DNA of 64,000 nt. Origin: Antilocapra americana (Eukaryota; Chordata; Mammalia; Artiodactyla; Antilocapridae). A program made the translations under genes and the position numbers. The stretch spans positions 15,948,888-16,012,887 of the forward strand of contig ML660774.1 of the NCBI GenBank assembly GCA_007570785.1. Direction: 5' to 3'. Under the pieces are notes generated by a model, which was not told where the DNA came from, ran no database searches, and saw only the letters and a list, made by a program, of their open reading frames with translations. Shown here piece by piece: positions 11,150-22,615 of this stretch (positions are counted from its first letter, which is position 1; the number at the start of each line of letters is the position of its first letter).

Positions 11150-13543
11150 AGTTTCCTGGTTGGGAAAGCTTGTGTGGTGTTCGGGTGGGTGGATCTGGGT
11201 TTCCTCGCTCTAACGAGCAATGAAGTGTCCAGTAAAGAGTTTTGAGATGTCGGTGGGCTTGGTGTGACCTTGGGCAGCCTGTGTATTGAAGCTCCAGGCT
11301 ATGTTCCTGTGTTGCTGGAGAATTTGCTTGGTATATTTTACTCTGGAGCTTGTTGGCCCTTAGGGGGTGCTTGGTTTCAGTTTAGGTATGGAGGGGTTTG
11401 ATGAGCTCCTATTGATTAATTAACTCCTGAATCCAGGAGTTCTCGGGAATTCTCAGGATCTGGGCTTAGCCTCCTGTCTTCCAGTAGCCTCAGGACTCCT
11501 TCATCTATGTAGTAATGATGGTAGAACGTCTAGTTTAATGATGATAATTTTCTCCACAGTGAGGGACACCCAGACAGGGTTACATGGCATGGAGCAGAGG
11601 GAGGAGATAGAGGTGAACAGAAGGAGAAGAGAGGAATCAGATGGTGAGAGAGTGAAGTGGCCAGTGATCACTTCCCTGTGTGCTCTCCACAGCCTGGATC
11701 CCTTGGAGATGTTCAGAGTTATACGGAAAGGAGAAGAGGGAGGAAGGAGACAGAAGTGACCAGAGAGAGAAAAGAGGGAGTCAGATGGACAGAGACAGAT
11801 CCAGCCAGTGATCAGTTATCTCAGTGTTCTTCACAACTCGTGACACTCAACCAGATTCCCAGAGTTGGGTAGAGAAGATAAGGGGGAGGGGGATGATAGA
11901 GGTGACTTGGTGGGGAAAAAAAAAAAAAAAAGGAGAGTCAAGAATGGGGAGAGAGCAGTCAAGCCAGTGATCTCACTCCCAAGTAACAATGGGTACTAAA
12001 GCTTGGATTCTTAAAGATACAAAGTTGATACCAAATAGTAATAAGCAAAGATTAAAAATCTAGAGTAAAGATTAGATTCTCAAAAATACTTTTACAAAAA
12101 AAAAGAAAGAAAGAAAAAGAAAGAATAAAATAAAATAAGAAAAAAAATCCATTAAAAATAAAAAAGGGAAAAAGAGGAGATATAAAAGGAAAGAAAAGAA
12201 ATAAAATGGAAAATAAAATAAGGGAGAAAGAGGAGATTAAAAAAAGGAAAATAAAAATAAAGGAAAAAAAATAACGGGGTTATAGGGGACTTAAAAATTC
12301 TAAAACTAAAAATAAAAAATAAAAAAATAGTATAAAAAAGTTTAAAAAATTTAAAAGATGGTCCTAGTAAAATTATAACTAAGGTTTTCTCTGGTGCTAT
12401 TGTGTACAGTGAGGGGTCAGTTCATTTTCAGATAGTTCCTTGGTCTGGCTTGTACTTCTCACGGCCTATAGACTCCTTTCTATGCAGTCTGTGCCAACTG
12501 CAGGGATTTAATCTGTTGCTCCTGTTGGTTCCAAAGTGGTTCCCTCTGCTTATTTTAGTGTCTTCTGTTTGCTGGTCTCTTCAGTGTCTATTCAGCGCTC
12601 TGGGGTTTGTCCCCACTCCTGGCGAGTGTGCTTTCCCCGCCCCCTCTGCTCAGGCTCTCGGTCGCCTGCCCGGCGCGGTTGGGGGCTGCGACTTCTCCCC
12701 TCCCCCGGCCCAGCTGCTCGGTTTTCTTGGCGTGCAGCTGGGCGCGCCTTCTCAGGTGTGTGGAGCACCAATCGCTGGCGGCGTCCATCCAGAGTCCCCA
12801 GAAGTCTTGGTTAGCACCTAATTCTGCCCGCGGTTTGGCAGCAGAAGCCTCGCCGGGGCCTCGTTGTGCCCGCTGCTCTCCGGCGGGGGCTGGGCCGGTC
12901 CGCAGCCCGCAGCCGCCCAGCTCCGCCCGGCCGCCCCGCCTCTCGCAGCAGACCGACTCCTCGCCACCCTTTGTTCTGTGCCCGGGCCTGGCAGGGGCTC
13001 TTCCGCGGGCAAGCTGCCCCGTGGTCTAGTTTGCTATCTCCAGTTAGCTCCCTCAGGCTGCCCCAGGCGTTCAATCCCAGTCCTCTCCCAAAGCGCCTGG
13101 CCTGCCCCTCCCTGAGCAGTCCGCCCTGGCTAGTGGGGGATGGGGCGCCCGGGCTGCCACTCCGCTGGGAGTTACAGTTAGAGACGCAATCTGGGGGGCT
13201 TAACTATTTATCTGTTTTTACTCCCGGTTATGTTACCCTCTGAGATTCACCACAGATTCACTGGGGAGAATGTTTCCTGGTGTTCGGAAACCTCTCTCTT
13301 TTTTGAGACTCCCTTCCCGGGACGGATCTCCGTCCCAAACTCTTTGCCTCTCTTTTTACTTTTTTTTTTTTTGTCCTACCTTCTTTCGTTGGCAATGGGC
13401 TGCCTTTCCAGATGCCTGATGTCCTCTGCCAGCATTCAGATGTTGTTTTATGGAGTTTGCTCAGTTTTTAAATGTTCTTTTGGTGTATTTATTGGGGAAA
13501 GAGTGGTCTCCCCATCCTATTCCTCCGCCATCTTAGTTCCCCT
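11150..13543 (-). promoter_or_regulatory. L1 5' UTR with GC-rich internal promoter region
   Basis: About 2.4 kb precede ORF1 in the element. The segment 12590-13010 is strongly GC-rich and CpG-bearing, unlike the AT-rich surroundings. About 11990-12370 is an A-rich (minus-strand T-rich) low-complexity stretch that appears to belong to the element. L1 5' UTRs carry an internal RNA polymerase II promoter; its activity here is inferred. Plus-strand open frames in the GC-rich part are antisense to the UTR and are not claimed as genes. Confidence 0.8.
13525..13534 (-). promoter_or_regulatory. YY1-type site at the L1 5' end
   Basis: The minus strand reads AAGATGGCGG starting about 10 nt inside the 5' end of the element. 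Human L1 has a YY1 site (core AAGATGG) at nearly the same offset, where it sets the transcription start. Binding here is inferred from motif and position. Confidence 0.75.
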
Positions 13544-13559
13544 CTGTGCAAAAGCTTTT
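13544..13559. repeat. Right target-site duplication of the full-length L1
   Basis: Exact copy of 5566-5581. The next bases are AAGTTAATT, so the minus strand reads ...ACTT/AAAAGC..., an ideal L1 endonuclease nick context. Confidence 0.95.
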
Positions 13560-15350
13560 AAGTTAATTAGGTCCCACTTGCTTACTTTTGCTTTTATTTC
13601 CATTACTCTAGGAGGTGGTCACAAAGGATCTTGCTTTGATTTATGTCATCAAGTGTTCTACCTGTGTTTTCCTCTGAGAGTTTTATAGTTTCTGGTCTTA
13701 TATTTAGCTCTTTAATCCATTTTCAGTTTATCTTTGTGTATGGTGTTAGCAAGTGTTCTAATTTCATTCTTTCACATGTAGCTGTCCAGTTTTCCCAGCA
13801 TCATTCATTGAAGGGGCTGTCTTTGCCCCATTGTATATTCCTGTCTATTTTGCCAAAGATAAGATACCCATAGGTTTATTTCTGGGCTTTCTATCTTGTT
13901 CCATTGGTCTATATTTCTGTTTTTGTGCCAGTTCCATACTGTCTTGATGATTGTATCTTTGTAGTCTAATCGGAAGTCAGTAAGGTTGATTCCTCCAGCT
14001 CCATTCTTCTTTCTCAAGACTGCTTTGGCTATTCAGAGTCTTTTGTGTTTCCATATAAATTGTGAAATTTTTTGTTCTACTTCTGTGAAAAATGCCATTG
14101 GTATTTTGATAGGAGTCACATTGATTCTATAGATTTCATTTGGTATTACAGTCATTTTCACAATATTGATTCTTCCTACCCAGGAACATGGAATATCTCT
14201 CCATCTGTTTATGTTGTCTTTGATTTCTTTCATTAGTGTTTTATAACTTTCTGCATATAGTTCTTTTATCTCCTTGGTAAGTTTATTCCTAGATATTTAA
14301 TTCTTTTTGTTGCAATGGTGAATGGGATTGATTCCTTAATTTCTCTTTCTGATTTTTATTGTTAGTATATAGAAATGCAAGTGATTTCTGTGTATTGATT
14401 TTGTATCCTGAAACTTTACTAAATTCACTGGTTAGCTCTAGTAATTTTCTGATACTGTCTTTAGGATTTTCTACGTACAGTATCATGTCATCTGCAAACA
14501 GTGAGAGCTTTACTACTTTTCTGATCTGGATTCCTTTTATTTCTTTTTCTTCTCTGATTGCTGTCACTAGGACTTCCAGAACTGTGTTGAATAATCATGG
14601 TGAAGTGAACATCTTTTGTCTTGTTCCTGATCTTAGAGGAAATGCTTTCAGTTTTTCACCATTGAGAATAATGTTTGCTATAGGCTTATCATATATGGCC
14701 TTTACTATGTTGAGGTAGGTTTCTTCTATGCCCATTTTTTGAAGAGTTTTAATCATAAATGGGTGCTGAATTTTGTCAAAGGCCTTTCCTGCATCTATTG
14801 AAACTATCATATGGCTTTTATCTTTCAATTTGTTAATGTAGTGTATCACATTGATTGATTTGTGAATACTGAAGAACCCTTGCCTTTCTGGAATAAACCC
14901 AACTTGATCATGATGTATGAGCTTTTTGGAGTGTTTCTGAATTCTGTTTGCTAAAATTTTGTTGAGGAGTTTTGCATCTATGTTCATCAGTGATATTGGC
15001 CTCTAGTTTTCTTTTTTGCGTGTTGTCTTTGTCTGGTTTTGGTGTCAGGGTGATGGTGGCCTTGTAGAATGAGTTTGGAAGTGTTCCTTCCTCTGCAGTT
15101 TTTTGAAAGAGTTTTAGAAGGATAGGTGTTAGCTCATCTCTAAATGTTTGATAGAATTCTCCTGTGAAGCCATCTGATCCTGGGCTTTTGTTTTACGGGA
15201 GATTTTTGATCACAGCTTCAATTTCAGTGCTTGTAATTGGGTTGTTCATAATTTCTATTTCTTCCTGGTTCAGTCTTAGAAGATTGAACTTTTCTAAGAA
15301 TCTGTCCATTTCTTCCAGGTTATCCATTTTATTGCCATATAGTTGTTCAT

Positions 15351-15530
15351 AATGTCTCTTATTGGAGAAGGAAGTGGCAACCCACTCCAGGACTCTTGCC
15401 TGGAAAATCCTGGAAAAGTCCATAGAAACTCCATGGACTGAGAAAGCTGGTAGGCTAAAGTCCATGGGGTTGCAAAGAGTAGGACACGACTGAGCAACTT
15501 TACTTTACTTTTTACTTTTAATGTCTCTTA
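15351..15530 (+). mobile_element. Bov-A SINE monomer inside the older L1
   Basis: The insert 15362-15519 matches the Bov-A unit (GGAGAAGGAAGTGGCAACCC through CACGACTGAGCAACTT plus an ACTTT-rich tail). It is flanked by AATGTCTCTTA at 15351-15361 and 15520-15530, a perfect 11-bp duplication. It contains a short internal departure around 15410-15450. Confidence 0.93.
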
Positions 15531-16126
15531 CAATCCTTTGTATTTCTGCATTATTTGTTGTAACCTCTCCTTTTTCATTTATAACTTTGTTGATTTGATT
15601 CTTCTCTCTTTTGTTCTTGATGAGTCTGGCTAAAGGCTTGTCAATTTTGTTTTGTCTTCTCAAAGAACCAGCTTTTAGTTTTATTAATCTTTACTATTAT
15701 TTCTTTCATTTCTTTTTCATTTATTTGTGCTTGGATCTTTTTTATTTCTTTCCTTATACTACATTTTGGGTGTATTTTTTTTTTTGTTCTTCCTTTTCTA
15801 GTTGTTTTAGGTGTAAAGTTAGGTTGTCTATTCGATGTTTTTCTTGTGTCTTGAGGTAGGATTGTATTGTTATAAACTTCCCTCTTAGAACTGCTTTTGC
15901 TGCATCCCATAGGTTTCAAGTTGTTGTGTTTTCATTGTCATTTGTTTCTAGAAATTTTTTATTTCCCTTTTGACTTCTTCAGTAACCTGTTGGCTATTTA
16001 TAAAAGTGTTGTTTAATCTCCATGTGTTTGTATTTCTTACAGTTTTTTTTCTCATAATTGATATCTAGTCTCATAGTGCTGTGGTCAGAAAAAGATGCTT
16101 GACACGATTTCAATTTTCTTAAATCC

Positions 16127-16505
16127 ATGTAGCTGCCTTTCTTAATAATCAAAACCAGAATACCTCTTTAAAGATATTTTAAGCTTTTATTCATTTATTT
16201 ATTTAACAAATATTTACTGAGCACCCACAATGTGCCAAGCAAGTCCCTGCCTCTGAGGAGTGTACATTCTGATGATGGGGACAGCCATTAAACCAGTCAT
16301 TTTACAATTATTCTGATGTGGACTGGAGGATAAAAGTCAGCTTGCCTCATGTGAGTTATCATCATTGCTATCCTGAAAGGACATTCATTTAGGGCTTTGT
16401 TGAACGTAGGTTGTACAAAGGAAAGAAAACCCAACCAAATGTCTGATTCTACTAACTTAGTTAAGAAGCAATTTTAGTCTTGGTCATGTTCAAAAAGGCT
16501 ATTGA
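16127..16505 (-). mobile_element. L2-like 3' end plus unassigned flank
   Basis: About 16165-16330 (ATTTAACAAATATTTACTGA, GCACCCACAATGTGCCAAGC, then CTGAGGAGTGTACATTCT) matches the antisense 3' terminus of the ancient L2 LINE. The rest of the interval is unassigned. Confidence 0.5.
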
Positions 16506-17184
16506 AAAAGTGATTGTTTTCCACCGAGGAAACCAGAATTGAAAGAGACTCGTGTACCGCAATGTTCATTGCAGCACTGTTTACAATAGCTTGGACATGG
16601 AGGCAACCTAGATGCCCATAGGCAGACGAATGGATAAGAAAGCTGTTGGTACATATACACAATGAAATATTACTCAGCTATTAAAAAGAACGCATTTGAA
16701 TCAGTTCTAATGAGGTGGATGAAACTGGAGCCTATTATACAGAGTGAAGTAAGTCAGAAAGAAAAACACCAATAGAGTATATTAACGCATATATATGGAA
16801 TTTAGAAAGATATTAATGATGACCCTATATGCGAGACAGCAAAAAAGACAGATGTAAAGAACAGTCTTTCGGACTCTGTGGGAGAAGGCAAGGGTGGGAT
16901 GATTTGAAAGAATAGCATTGAAACATGTGTATTACCATACGTGAAATAGATCACTAGTCCAGGTTCATTGCATGAGACAGGGTGCTCAAGGCTGGTGCAC
17001 TGGAATGACCCAGAGGGACAGGATGGGGAGGGAGGTGGGAGGGGAGTTCAGGATGGGGAACACATGTACACCCCTGGATGATTCATGTCAATGTATGGCA
17101 AAACCCACTACAATATTATAAAGTAATTAGCCTCCAATTCAAATAAATAAATAAAATTTTTAAAAAAGAAAAGTGATTGTTTTC
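16506..17184 (+). mobile_element. 5'-truncated ruminant L1 3' end with 16-bp duplication
   Basis: The insert 16522-17168 is the end of L1 ORF2 and its 3' UTR in sense orientation (GAGGAAACCAGAATTGAAAG, then GCTCAAGGCTGGTGCACTGG, tail AAATAAATAAATAAAATTTT). AAAAGTGATTGTTTTC at 16506-16521 recurs at 17169-17184. It is the same family as the full-length copy but a separate insertion, and it is diverged. Confidence 0.93.
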
Positions 17185-17399
17185 TTTATGCATCTAAATA
17201 TAATGTCAACGAAAGAAACGGCTACCCACGTTTGATGACAAAACTGTTTTTAGTTCCTTGGTATTAACCACTTAGAGCATACAGATGACTTCCACACCCA
17301 CTCCCTAAACCCACCCAAATGCCAAAAAAGTCTGGTTTCCCTTCAGTCTTCCCATTTGAAAACAGCACCTCCATACACCCCAGTGTTTAAATTCCAAAT

Positions 17400-18170
17400 C
17401 TAAGAATTCTTCCTCTTTCCTTACCAGCCCCCAACCTCCATCCTGGCCACCAGCAAACTTGTTGGCTCCACTCCCCAAATATCCTAGGTCTGATCCCTTC
17501 TCAGCATCTCGTTGCTGCAGTCCTGACCTTCTCTCGTCAGGACTGAAGCAAGAGCTCCCAGATGGGTCTGCCTGCATTCACTCCTGTCCCATGATCACTC
17601 TCGTGCGGCAACAGAGTGTGGTTTCACATTTTCAGCCAAGTCATGCCACTTCTCTGCAGTGAATTCTCCTAATGTTTTTCTCACACACTTGGAATACAAG
17701 TCAAGCGTCCTAACCAGGATTTCTAAGTCTACCTGAATGCTCTTCTGCCTCTGTTTCTCTTGTTCTGCTTTCATCTTGAGCCTCCATCTCCTTTGCCCCC
17801 AAACCTCATCATAACAGCCATGATTCTGGCTTTCAAACACCACCATGCTCACTCTGCCTTAGGGCCTTTGTACTGCCTGGTCTTTCTGCCTGGAATGTCT
17901 TCCTGCCCTTTGATTTTAGACCTCAGCTTAAATGTTACCTCCTCTGGGATATCTTTCCTGACCATCTAATTCTATTGATGGATAACCCATTCTTTATAAG
18001 GTTATCTTTCCAAAAATTCTCAAGCATAACATGTATCATCTGTTCCTTTTTTTGCTTATTTCTTTGAACTCTGTTTTGCAAAAATCAATTCCATGACAGA
18101 AGAGGGACTTTCTCTTAGTTCTTCACCATCCCTAATAGTTCCTCAATAAATATTTACAGAATGACTGGGT
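17400..18170 (+). mobile_element. L2 LINE, 3' region
   Basis: Diagnostic blocks are GCCTTAGGGCCTTTGTACTG, TCTGCCTGGAATGTCTTCC, CAGCTTAAATGTTACCTCC, CCTGACCA and a 3' end with CTCAATAAATATTTACAGAA at about 18143. The start is unclear. No open frame survives. Confidence 0.75.
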
Positions 18171-18304
18171 TAGGGATCATGGGTCCTTTTCTCATTGCCA
18201 TGGACTACCAGATGAAGAATAGAACCAACTGGCCATGGAAGATAGGAGAATAAATTATAAGAAGTGGTTACTAAAAGCAAATGTTCTGAGACAATAAAGT
18301 ACAT

Positions 18305-19020
18305 TGTCTTGTGCAAATGTAAACTGATGAGTCACTATGGAAAACAGCATGAAGTTTCCTCAAAAAATTAAAGGCAGAACTACCATATAATCCAGCAACC
18401 TTATTACTGAATATTTATTCAAAAGAAATAAAATCAAAATATTGAAAACATATCTGCACTCACATTCATTGCCACATTATTCACAATAGGCAAGATACAG
18501 AAACAACCCAAGTGTCCATCAACAGATGAATTGATAAAGATGTGGCATTTGTGTACAATGGAATATTATTCAGGTAGGAGGAAGAAGGAAATATTACCAT
18601 TTGCAAAAACATGGATGGACCTAGAGGGCGTTATGCTAAGTGAAATAAGCTAAACAGAGAGAAACAAAAATGATCTCACTTCATGTAGAATCTTTTTTTT
18701 TTAAGTAAAATTCATAGAAACAAAATAGGAAAGTGGCTGATGGGTGAGGGAAGCAGGGAGAGGTTGGTAAATAGGTACAAACTTTCAGTTATAAAATAAA
18801 TAAGTTCCGAGGCTTTAACATAAAACATGGTGACTGTAGTTGATAACACTGTATTACATAATTAAACTTACCAAGAGAATAGAACTTTAATTTCCACGCC
18901 CTCACCAATACACACACATACAAATAAATATGTGAGGTGATTGATGTGTTAATGAAATAAATGGGGGAATCTTTCACAATGTATACATATTTTACAATTT
19001 TGTATGTCCCTTGTACCTCA
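18305..19020 (+). mobile_element. Old mammalian L1, ORF2 end and 3' UTR
   Basis: Blocks such as CACTATGGAAAACAGCATGA, CAACCCAAGTGTCCATCAAC, GTACAATGGAATATTATTCA and ATGGATGGACCTAGAGGG are the conserved L1 ORF2 C-terminal coding region, followed by a 3' UTR ending near TTGTACCTCATTAG. It is highly diverged with no intact frame. Confidence 0.85.
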
Positions 19021-19254
19021 TTAGTGCAGAATTTTTTTAAAAAAGTAGAGAAACCAGTAAAACAAAGTCCTATACACATGTCACCCAATCTTAAGTCATC
19101 AATCTACATCCAGTCTTGTTTCATATCCCCATTCACTCTTGTCCTCAGCCTTGTGACTATCTTGAAGCAATCTCAGACACCTAATTATTTCACCAGTATA
19201 CTAGAAATCTACTTTCTCCAAAATTGTTTAACTTATTTATTATATAAAGAGATA

Positions 19255-19497
19255 TACTACTGAAGAAGTTAAAACATGGATTTGAACCAAAGTGTTCAGA
19301 TTCAAATCCTGAATTTGTCACTTATTAATTGCAAAACCTAAGCAAGTTACATACAGTGTGAGCCTCTGTTTTCTCATCTGTAAAGTGGAGATAGTTAATA
19401 GTGCCTACCCCATAGGGCAACTGTGAGGATTAAATATATTAATATATGCTATGCATCTAGGACAATCCTTAAGTCATGGTGAGTGCCTATACGTGTT
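19255..19497 (+). mobile_element. MIR SINE, left part (split by BovB)
   Basis: Blocks CATGGATTTGAACC, TTTTCTCATCTGTAAAGTGG, CCCATAGGGCAACTGTGAGG and ATTAAATATATTAATA match MIR in sense order. Its 3' end reappears at 20400-20430 (TATGTTAGCTATTATTATT), so the intervening BovB landed in this MIR. Confidence 0.85.
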
Positions 19498-20399
19498 CAG
19501 TTCAGTTTGGTTCAGTTGCTCAGTCATGTCTGACTCTTTGCTACCCCATGGACCACAGCACACTAGGCCTCCCTGTCCATCCCCAACTCCTAGAGTTTAC
19601 TTAAACTCATGTCCATTGAGTCAGTAATGCCATCCAACCATCTCATCCTCTGTCGTCCTCTTCTCCTCCTGCCTTCAATCTTTTCCAGCATAAGGTCTTT
19701 GCTAGTGAGTCTGTTCTTCACATCAGGTGGCCAAAGTATTAGAGTTTCAGCTTCAACATCAGTCCTTCCAATGAATATTCAGGACTGATTTCCTTTAGGA
19801 TGGACTGGTTGGATCTCTTTGCAGTCCAAGGGACTCTCAAGAGGCTTCTCCAAAACCATAGGTCAAAAGCATCAATTCTTTGGCACTCAGCCTTCTTTAT
19901 GGTCCAACTCTCATATCCATACATGACCACTGGAAAAACCATAGCCTTGACTAGATGGACCTTTGCTGGCAAAGTAATGTCTCTGCTTTTTAATATGCTG
20001 TCTAGGTTGGTCATAACTTTCCTTCCAAGGAGTAAATGTCTTTTAATTTCATGACTGCAGTCACCATCTGCAGTGATTTTGGAGCCCAACAAAATAAAGT
20101 CTGTCACTGTTTCCACTGTTTCCCCATCTATTTGCTATGAAATGATGGGACCAGATGCCGTGATCTTAGTTTTCTGAATGTTTAGCTCTAAGCCAACTTT
20201 TTCACTCTCCTCTTCCACTTTCATCATGAGGTTCTTTAGTTCTTCACTTTATGCCATAAAGGTGGTGTCATCTGCATATCTGAGGTTATTGGTATTTGTC
20301 CCAGCAATCTTGATTCCAGCTTGTGCTTCATCCAGCCCAGTGTTTCTCATGATGTACTCTGCATATAAGTTAAATAATCAGGGTGACAATATACAACCT
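19498..20399 (-). mobile_element. BovB LINE 3' fragment inside MIR
   Basis: The plus strand begins with the reversed BovB 3' terminus (CAGTTCAGTTTGGTTCAG, then GACTCTTTGCTACCCC). The minus strand encodes the C-terminal part of the BovB reverse transcriptase ORF (about 20116-19739: TDFILLGSKITADGDCSHEI, LKSRDITLPAKVHLVKAMVF). It is 5'-truncated. Flanks TATACGTGTT (19488-19497) and TATATATGTT (20400-20409) are a probable duplication that differs only at a CpG. Confidence 0.92.
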
Positions 20400-20430
20400 T
20401 ATATATGTTAGCTATTATTATTTTCAGAGG
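20400..20430 (+). mobile_element. MIR SINE, 3' remainder
   Basis: GTTAGCTATTATTATT is the terminal MIR sequence expected directly after the CTATACGTG of the left part, now separated by the BovB insertion. Confidence 0.65.
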
Positions 20431-20440
20431 CAGGGGAATG

Positions 20441-21250
20441 GGTAATTGTTCAGTTGCTAAGTCGTGTCCAACTCTTTGTGACCCCATGGACTGCAGCATG
20501 CCAGGCTTCCCTGTCCTTCACTACTTCCCACAGTTTGTTCAAACTCAGGTCCTTAGAGTCAGTGATACCATACAATCATCTCATCCTTTGTCATCCCCTT
20601 CTCCTCCTGCCTTCAATCTTTCCCAACATCAGAGTCTTTTCCAATGAGTCAGCTCTTCGCATCAGGTGGCCAAAATATTGGAGCTTCAGCTTCAGCATCA
20701 GTCCTTCCAATGAATATTCAGGATTCATTTCCTTTAGGATTGACTGGTTTGATCTTGCAGTCCAAGGACTCTCAAGAGCCTTCTCCAGCACAATTCAAAA
20801 ACATCAAGAAGGCACTCAGCCTTCTTTATGATCCAGCTCTCACATCTGTACCTGACTACTGGTAAAACCATAGCTTTGCCTATACAGAATTTTGTTGGCA
20901 AAGTGATGTCTCTCCTTTTTAATATGATGTCTAGGTTTGCTATAGCTTTTCTTTCAAGGAGCAAGTGTCTTTTAATTTCATGGCTGCAGTCACCATCCAC
21001 AGTGATTTTGGAGCCCAAGAAAATAAAGTCTGTCACTGTTTCCATTTTTTCCCCATCTATTTGCCATGAACTGATGGAACCAGATGCCATAATCTTAGAT
21101 TTTTGAATATTGAGTTTTAAGCCACCTTTTTCACTCTCCTTTTTCATCCTCATCAAGAGGCTCTTTAGTTCTTCTCCACTTTTTGCCATTACAGTGGTAT
21201 CATCTCATATCTGAGGTTATTGATATTTCTCTTGGCAATCTTGATTCTAG
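20441..21250 (-). mobile_element. BovB LINE 3' fragment, second copy
   Basis: Starts with the reversed BovB 3' end (TTGTTCAGTTGCTAAGTCGT) and carries the same ORF C-terminal region on the minus strand (about 21189-20734: GLKLNIQKSKIMASGSISSW, TDFIFLGSKITVDGDCSHEI). It is an independent insertion from the copy at 19498 because both begin at the 3' end. It is 5'-truncated at about 21250; no clear duplication was found. Confidence 0.9.
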
Positions 21251-22504
21251 CTAAATGAAACTTGAATTTTACTACAACGGGGTGAAAATTGAAATTTAAT
21301 GAAAACAGATGCTTCCTTTTCTTCCTCTTCTGTACAGTGGGATAAAGAATATCAGAATTTTGATTATAAAACTTTGGGCCTTACTATGACTGCATTTTAT
21401 AGCCTTGAGAACATCACTAAATTACTCTAAGCCATTTCTGAGATGGAAACAGCATCTGTTACCCTTCTCCCTGTGAGCAGGGCTGGTTCTAGGACTATTA
21501 CTGCAGATACTCATCTAACTGACATCCCCTTGTCCTAGCTGAGCTCTGCCTTCATCCTTCACTCCATGTTCCCCATTCAAAGGTGCTCTCAGGAAAGTAC
21601 TGGAGGAACTCATCTCGTTGATGTGAGTGACTGGGGTGGCTTCACACATTAACATTACCAACAACATTTGTGTTTGAACAGTTTTAAGCTTTCCTATTAC
21701 AGCGCCTCAGTCAATAATAAGCCAAATAAGCCTTTTGAGCATCCCCCAACCCACTATCTGTGTGCAGCTGCCCACATAGACCCTTGCCTCAATTATGGAA
21801 GCTGTTGTCACAAATAACCCAGATGAGCATTCTACAAGACAGACCTCCTCTCTTACATACCTGTGCTCCTAGAGATTTATCCATGTGTGCTCCAGCCATG
21901 TGTGCAGGAGCCAGGATGACTGCGTTGAGAAAGGAGAAGGCATTCAGAGGGGTGCAAAAGGAGTGACACCTTGCAGGGAGGTCTTCAGCTATAATTTGCA
22001 AATGTTTGAAAATGCTGGAGAGATTTTAGATGTAATTGTTTGAGTCATGAATACAATTGGCTTCCCAACATTTGGAATAATTACATAATGGTAACATAGA
22101 AGACTTTTAAAATGAGTGGAAAGAAAAATTGAAGTATATGGTGTGGAAGACAAAGTAAGAGTTAGGTCTCTCCCAGCTGTTATTTACTGCTCTTTACTGA
22201 TTATGAAGAAGCTCATGAAATAGAAACTGAGCTTGGACAGCTCCATATATCAGAAAAGACCATTAGACAGGAAAAGGTTTTGCAAGGACTTGTCAAGTAT
22301 TCTCTGAACAGAAAGGAAACAGCCTATCTCCTAAGAATGGTCTTGTCTGCCATCACAAAATCTAGTACCAAGAACTTAGCCCAAATTACCCTCAAAATTA
22401 GTCGCATCAAGGTGCTGAACCTAGTTATATCATGAATCATATCTTCAACAATGATATTAGCAAAACCCTCTTTTTACAAACCAACACTCTTTGGGGACTT
22501 TGAT
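21251..22504. other. No recognisable gene or repeat
   Basis: Unassigned sequence. Open frames near 21760-22001 occur on both strands with no recognisable domains or splice context. Confidence 0.4.
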
Positions 22505-22615
22505 GGTCTAATAATAATAAAAATAGCAGTAACATTAATAACAATAATACCTAACTTTCAACAAGCACTTATTTGAGCCAGGTACTCTTTCTGAGGACTT
22601 CATTATTAATAGTAA
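22505..22615 (-). mobile_element. MIR-like fragment
   Basis: AATAATACCTAACTTTCAAC, AAGCACTTATTTGAGCCAGG and TACTCTTTCTGAGGACTTCA follow the order of the reversed MIR 3' half. Divergence is high. Confidence 0.5.

Larger units (their letters stand above)
5582..13543 (-). mobile_element. Full-length ruminant L1 (L1_BT-like), ORFs broken
   Basis: In minus orientation the order is: 5' end at 13543 with an AAGATGGCGG motif, about 2.4 kb of 5' UTR, ORF1 (11149-10149), a 51-bp spacer, ORF2 (10097-6272), a 3' UTR, an AATAAA signal (5613-5608) and an A-rich tail next to 5582. It is bounded by exact 16-bp duplications (5566-5581, 13544-13559). The minus-strand pre-insertion site reads TT/AAAA, the known L1 endonuclease preference. 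ORF1 has one frameshift and ORF2 has three frameshifts and one stop, so it should be inactive. The 100-N gap and a duplicated ~265 bp inflate its length by about 365 bp; the true element is near 7.6 kb. Confidence 0.95.
13544..16126 (-). mobile_element. Ruminant L1, 5' remainder of the split older copy
   Basis: This continues the L1 that begins at 4458. ORF2 pieces lie on the minus strand at about 14017-13805, 14233-14033, 14567-14289 (with [19 protein letters not shown]), 14987-14595 ([30 protein letters not shown]), a piece before 15193 and 15919-15641. They are in several frames with stops between. It is cut by a Bov-A SINE at 15362-15519. L1 similarity ends near 16126, in the middle of ORF2, so this copy is 5'-truncated. 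A target-site duplication with the 4458 end was not convincing. Confidence 0.9.

Noticed and set aside
12402..13243. Three plus-strand open frames (139, 140 and 125 codons) in the GC-rich part of the L1 5' UTR, possibly an antisense ORF0-like gene
   Set aside because: They overlap in different frames, are rich in Pro, Ser, Ala and Arg as expected from GC-rich noncoding DNA, and the known ORF0 is primate-specific. There is no conservation evidence here.
5582..13543. An endogenous retrovirus
   Set aside because: No LTRs, gag, protease or envelope; the layout is 5' UTR, ORF1, ORF2 and a poly(A) tail, which is L1.
4458..16126. A 9-bp target-site duplication for the older L1 (AAATCCAAG versus AAATCCATG)
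   Set aside because: Only seven bases match in AT-rich sequence and the 5' boundary is uncertain, so I do not claim it.
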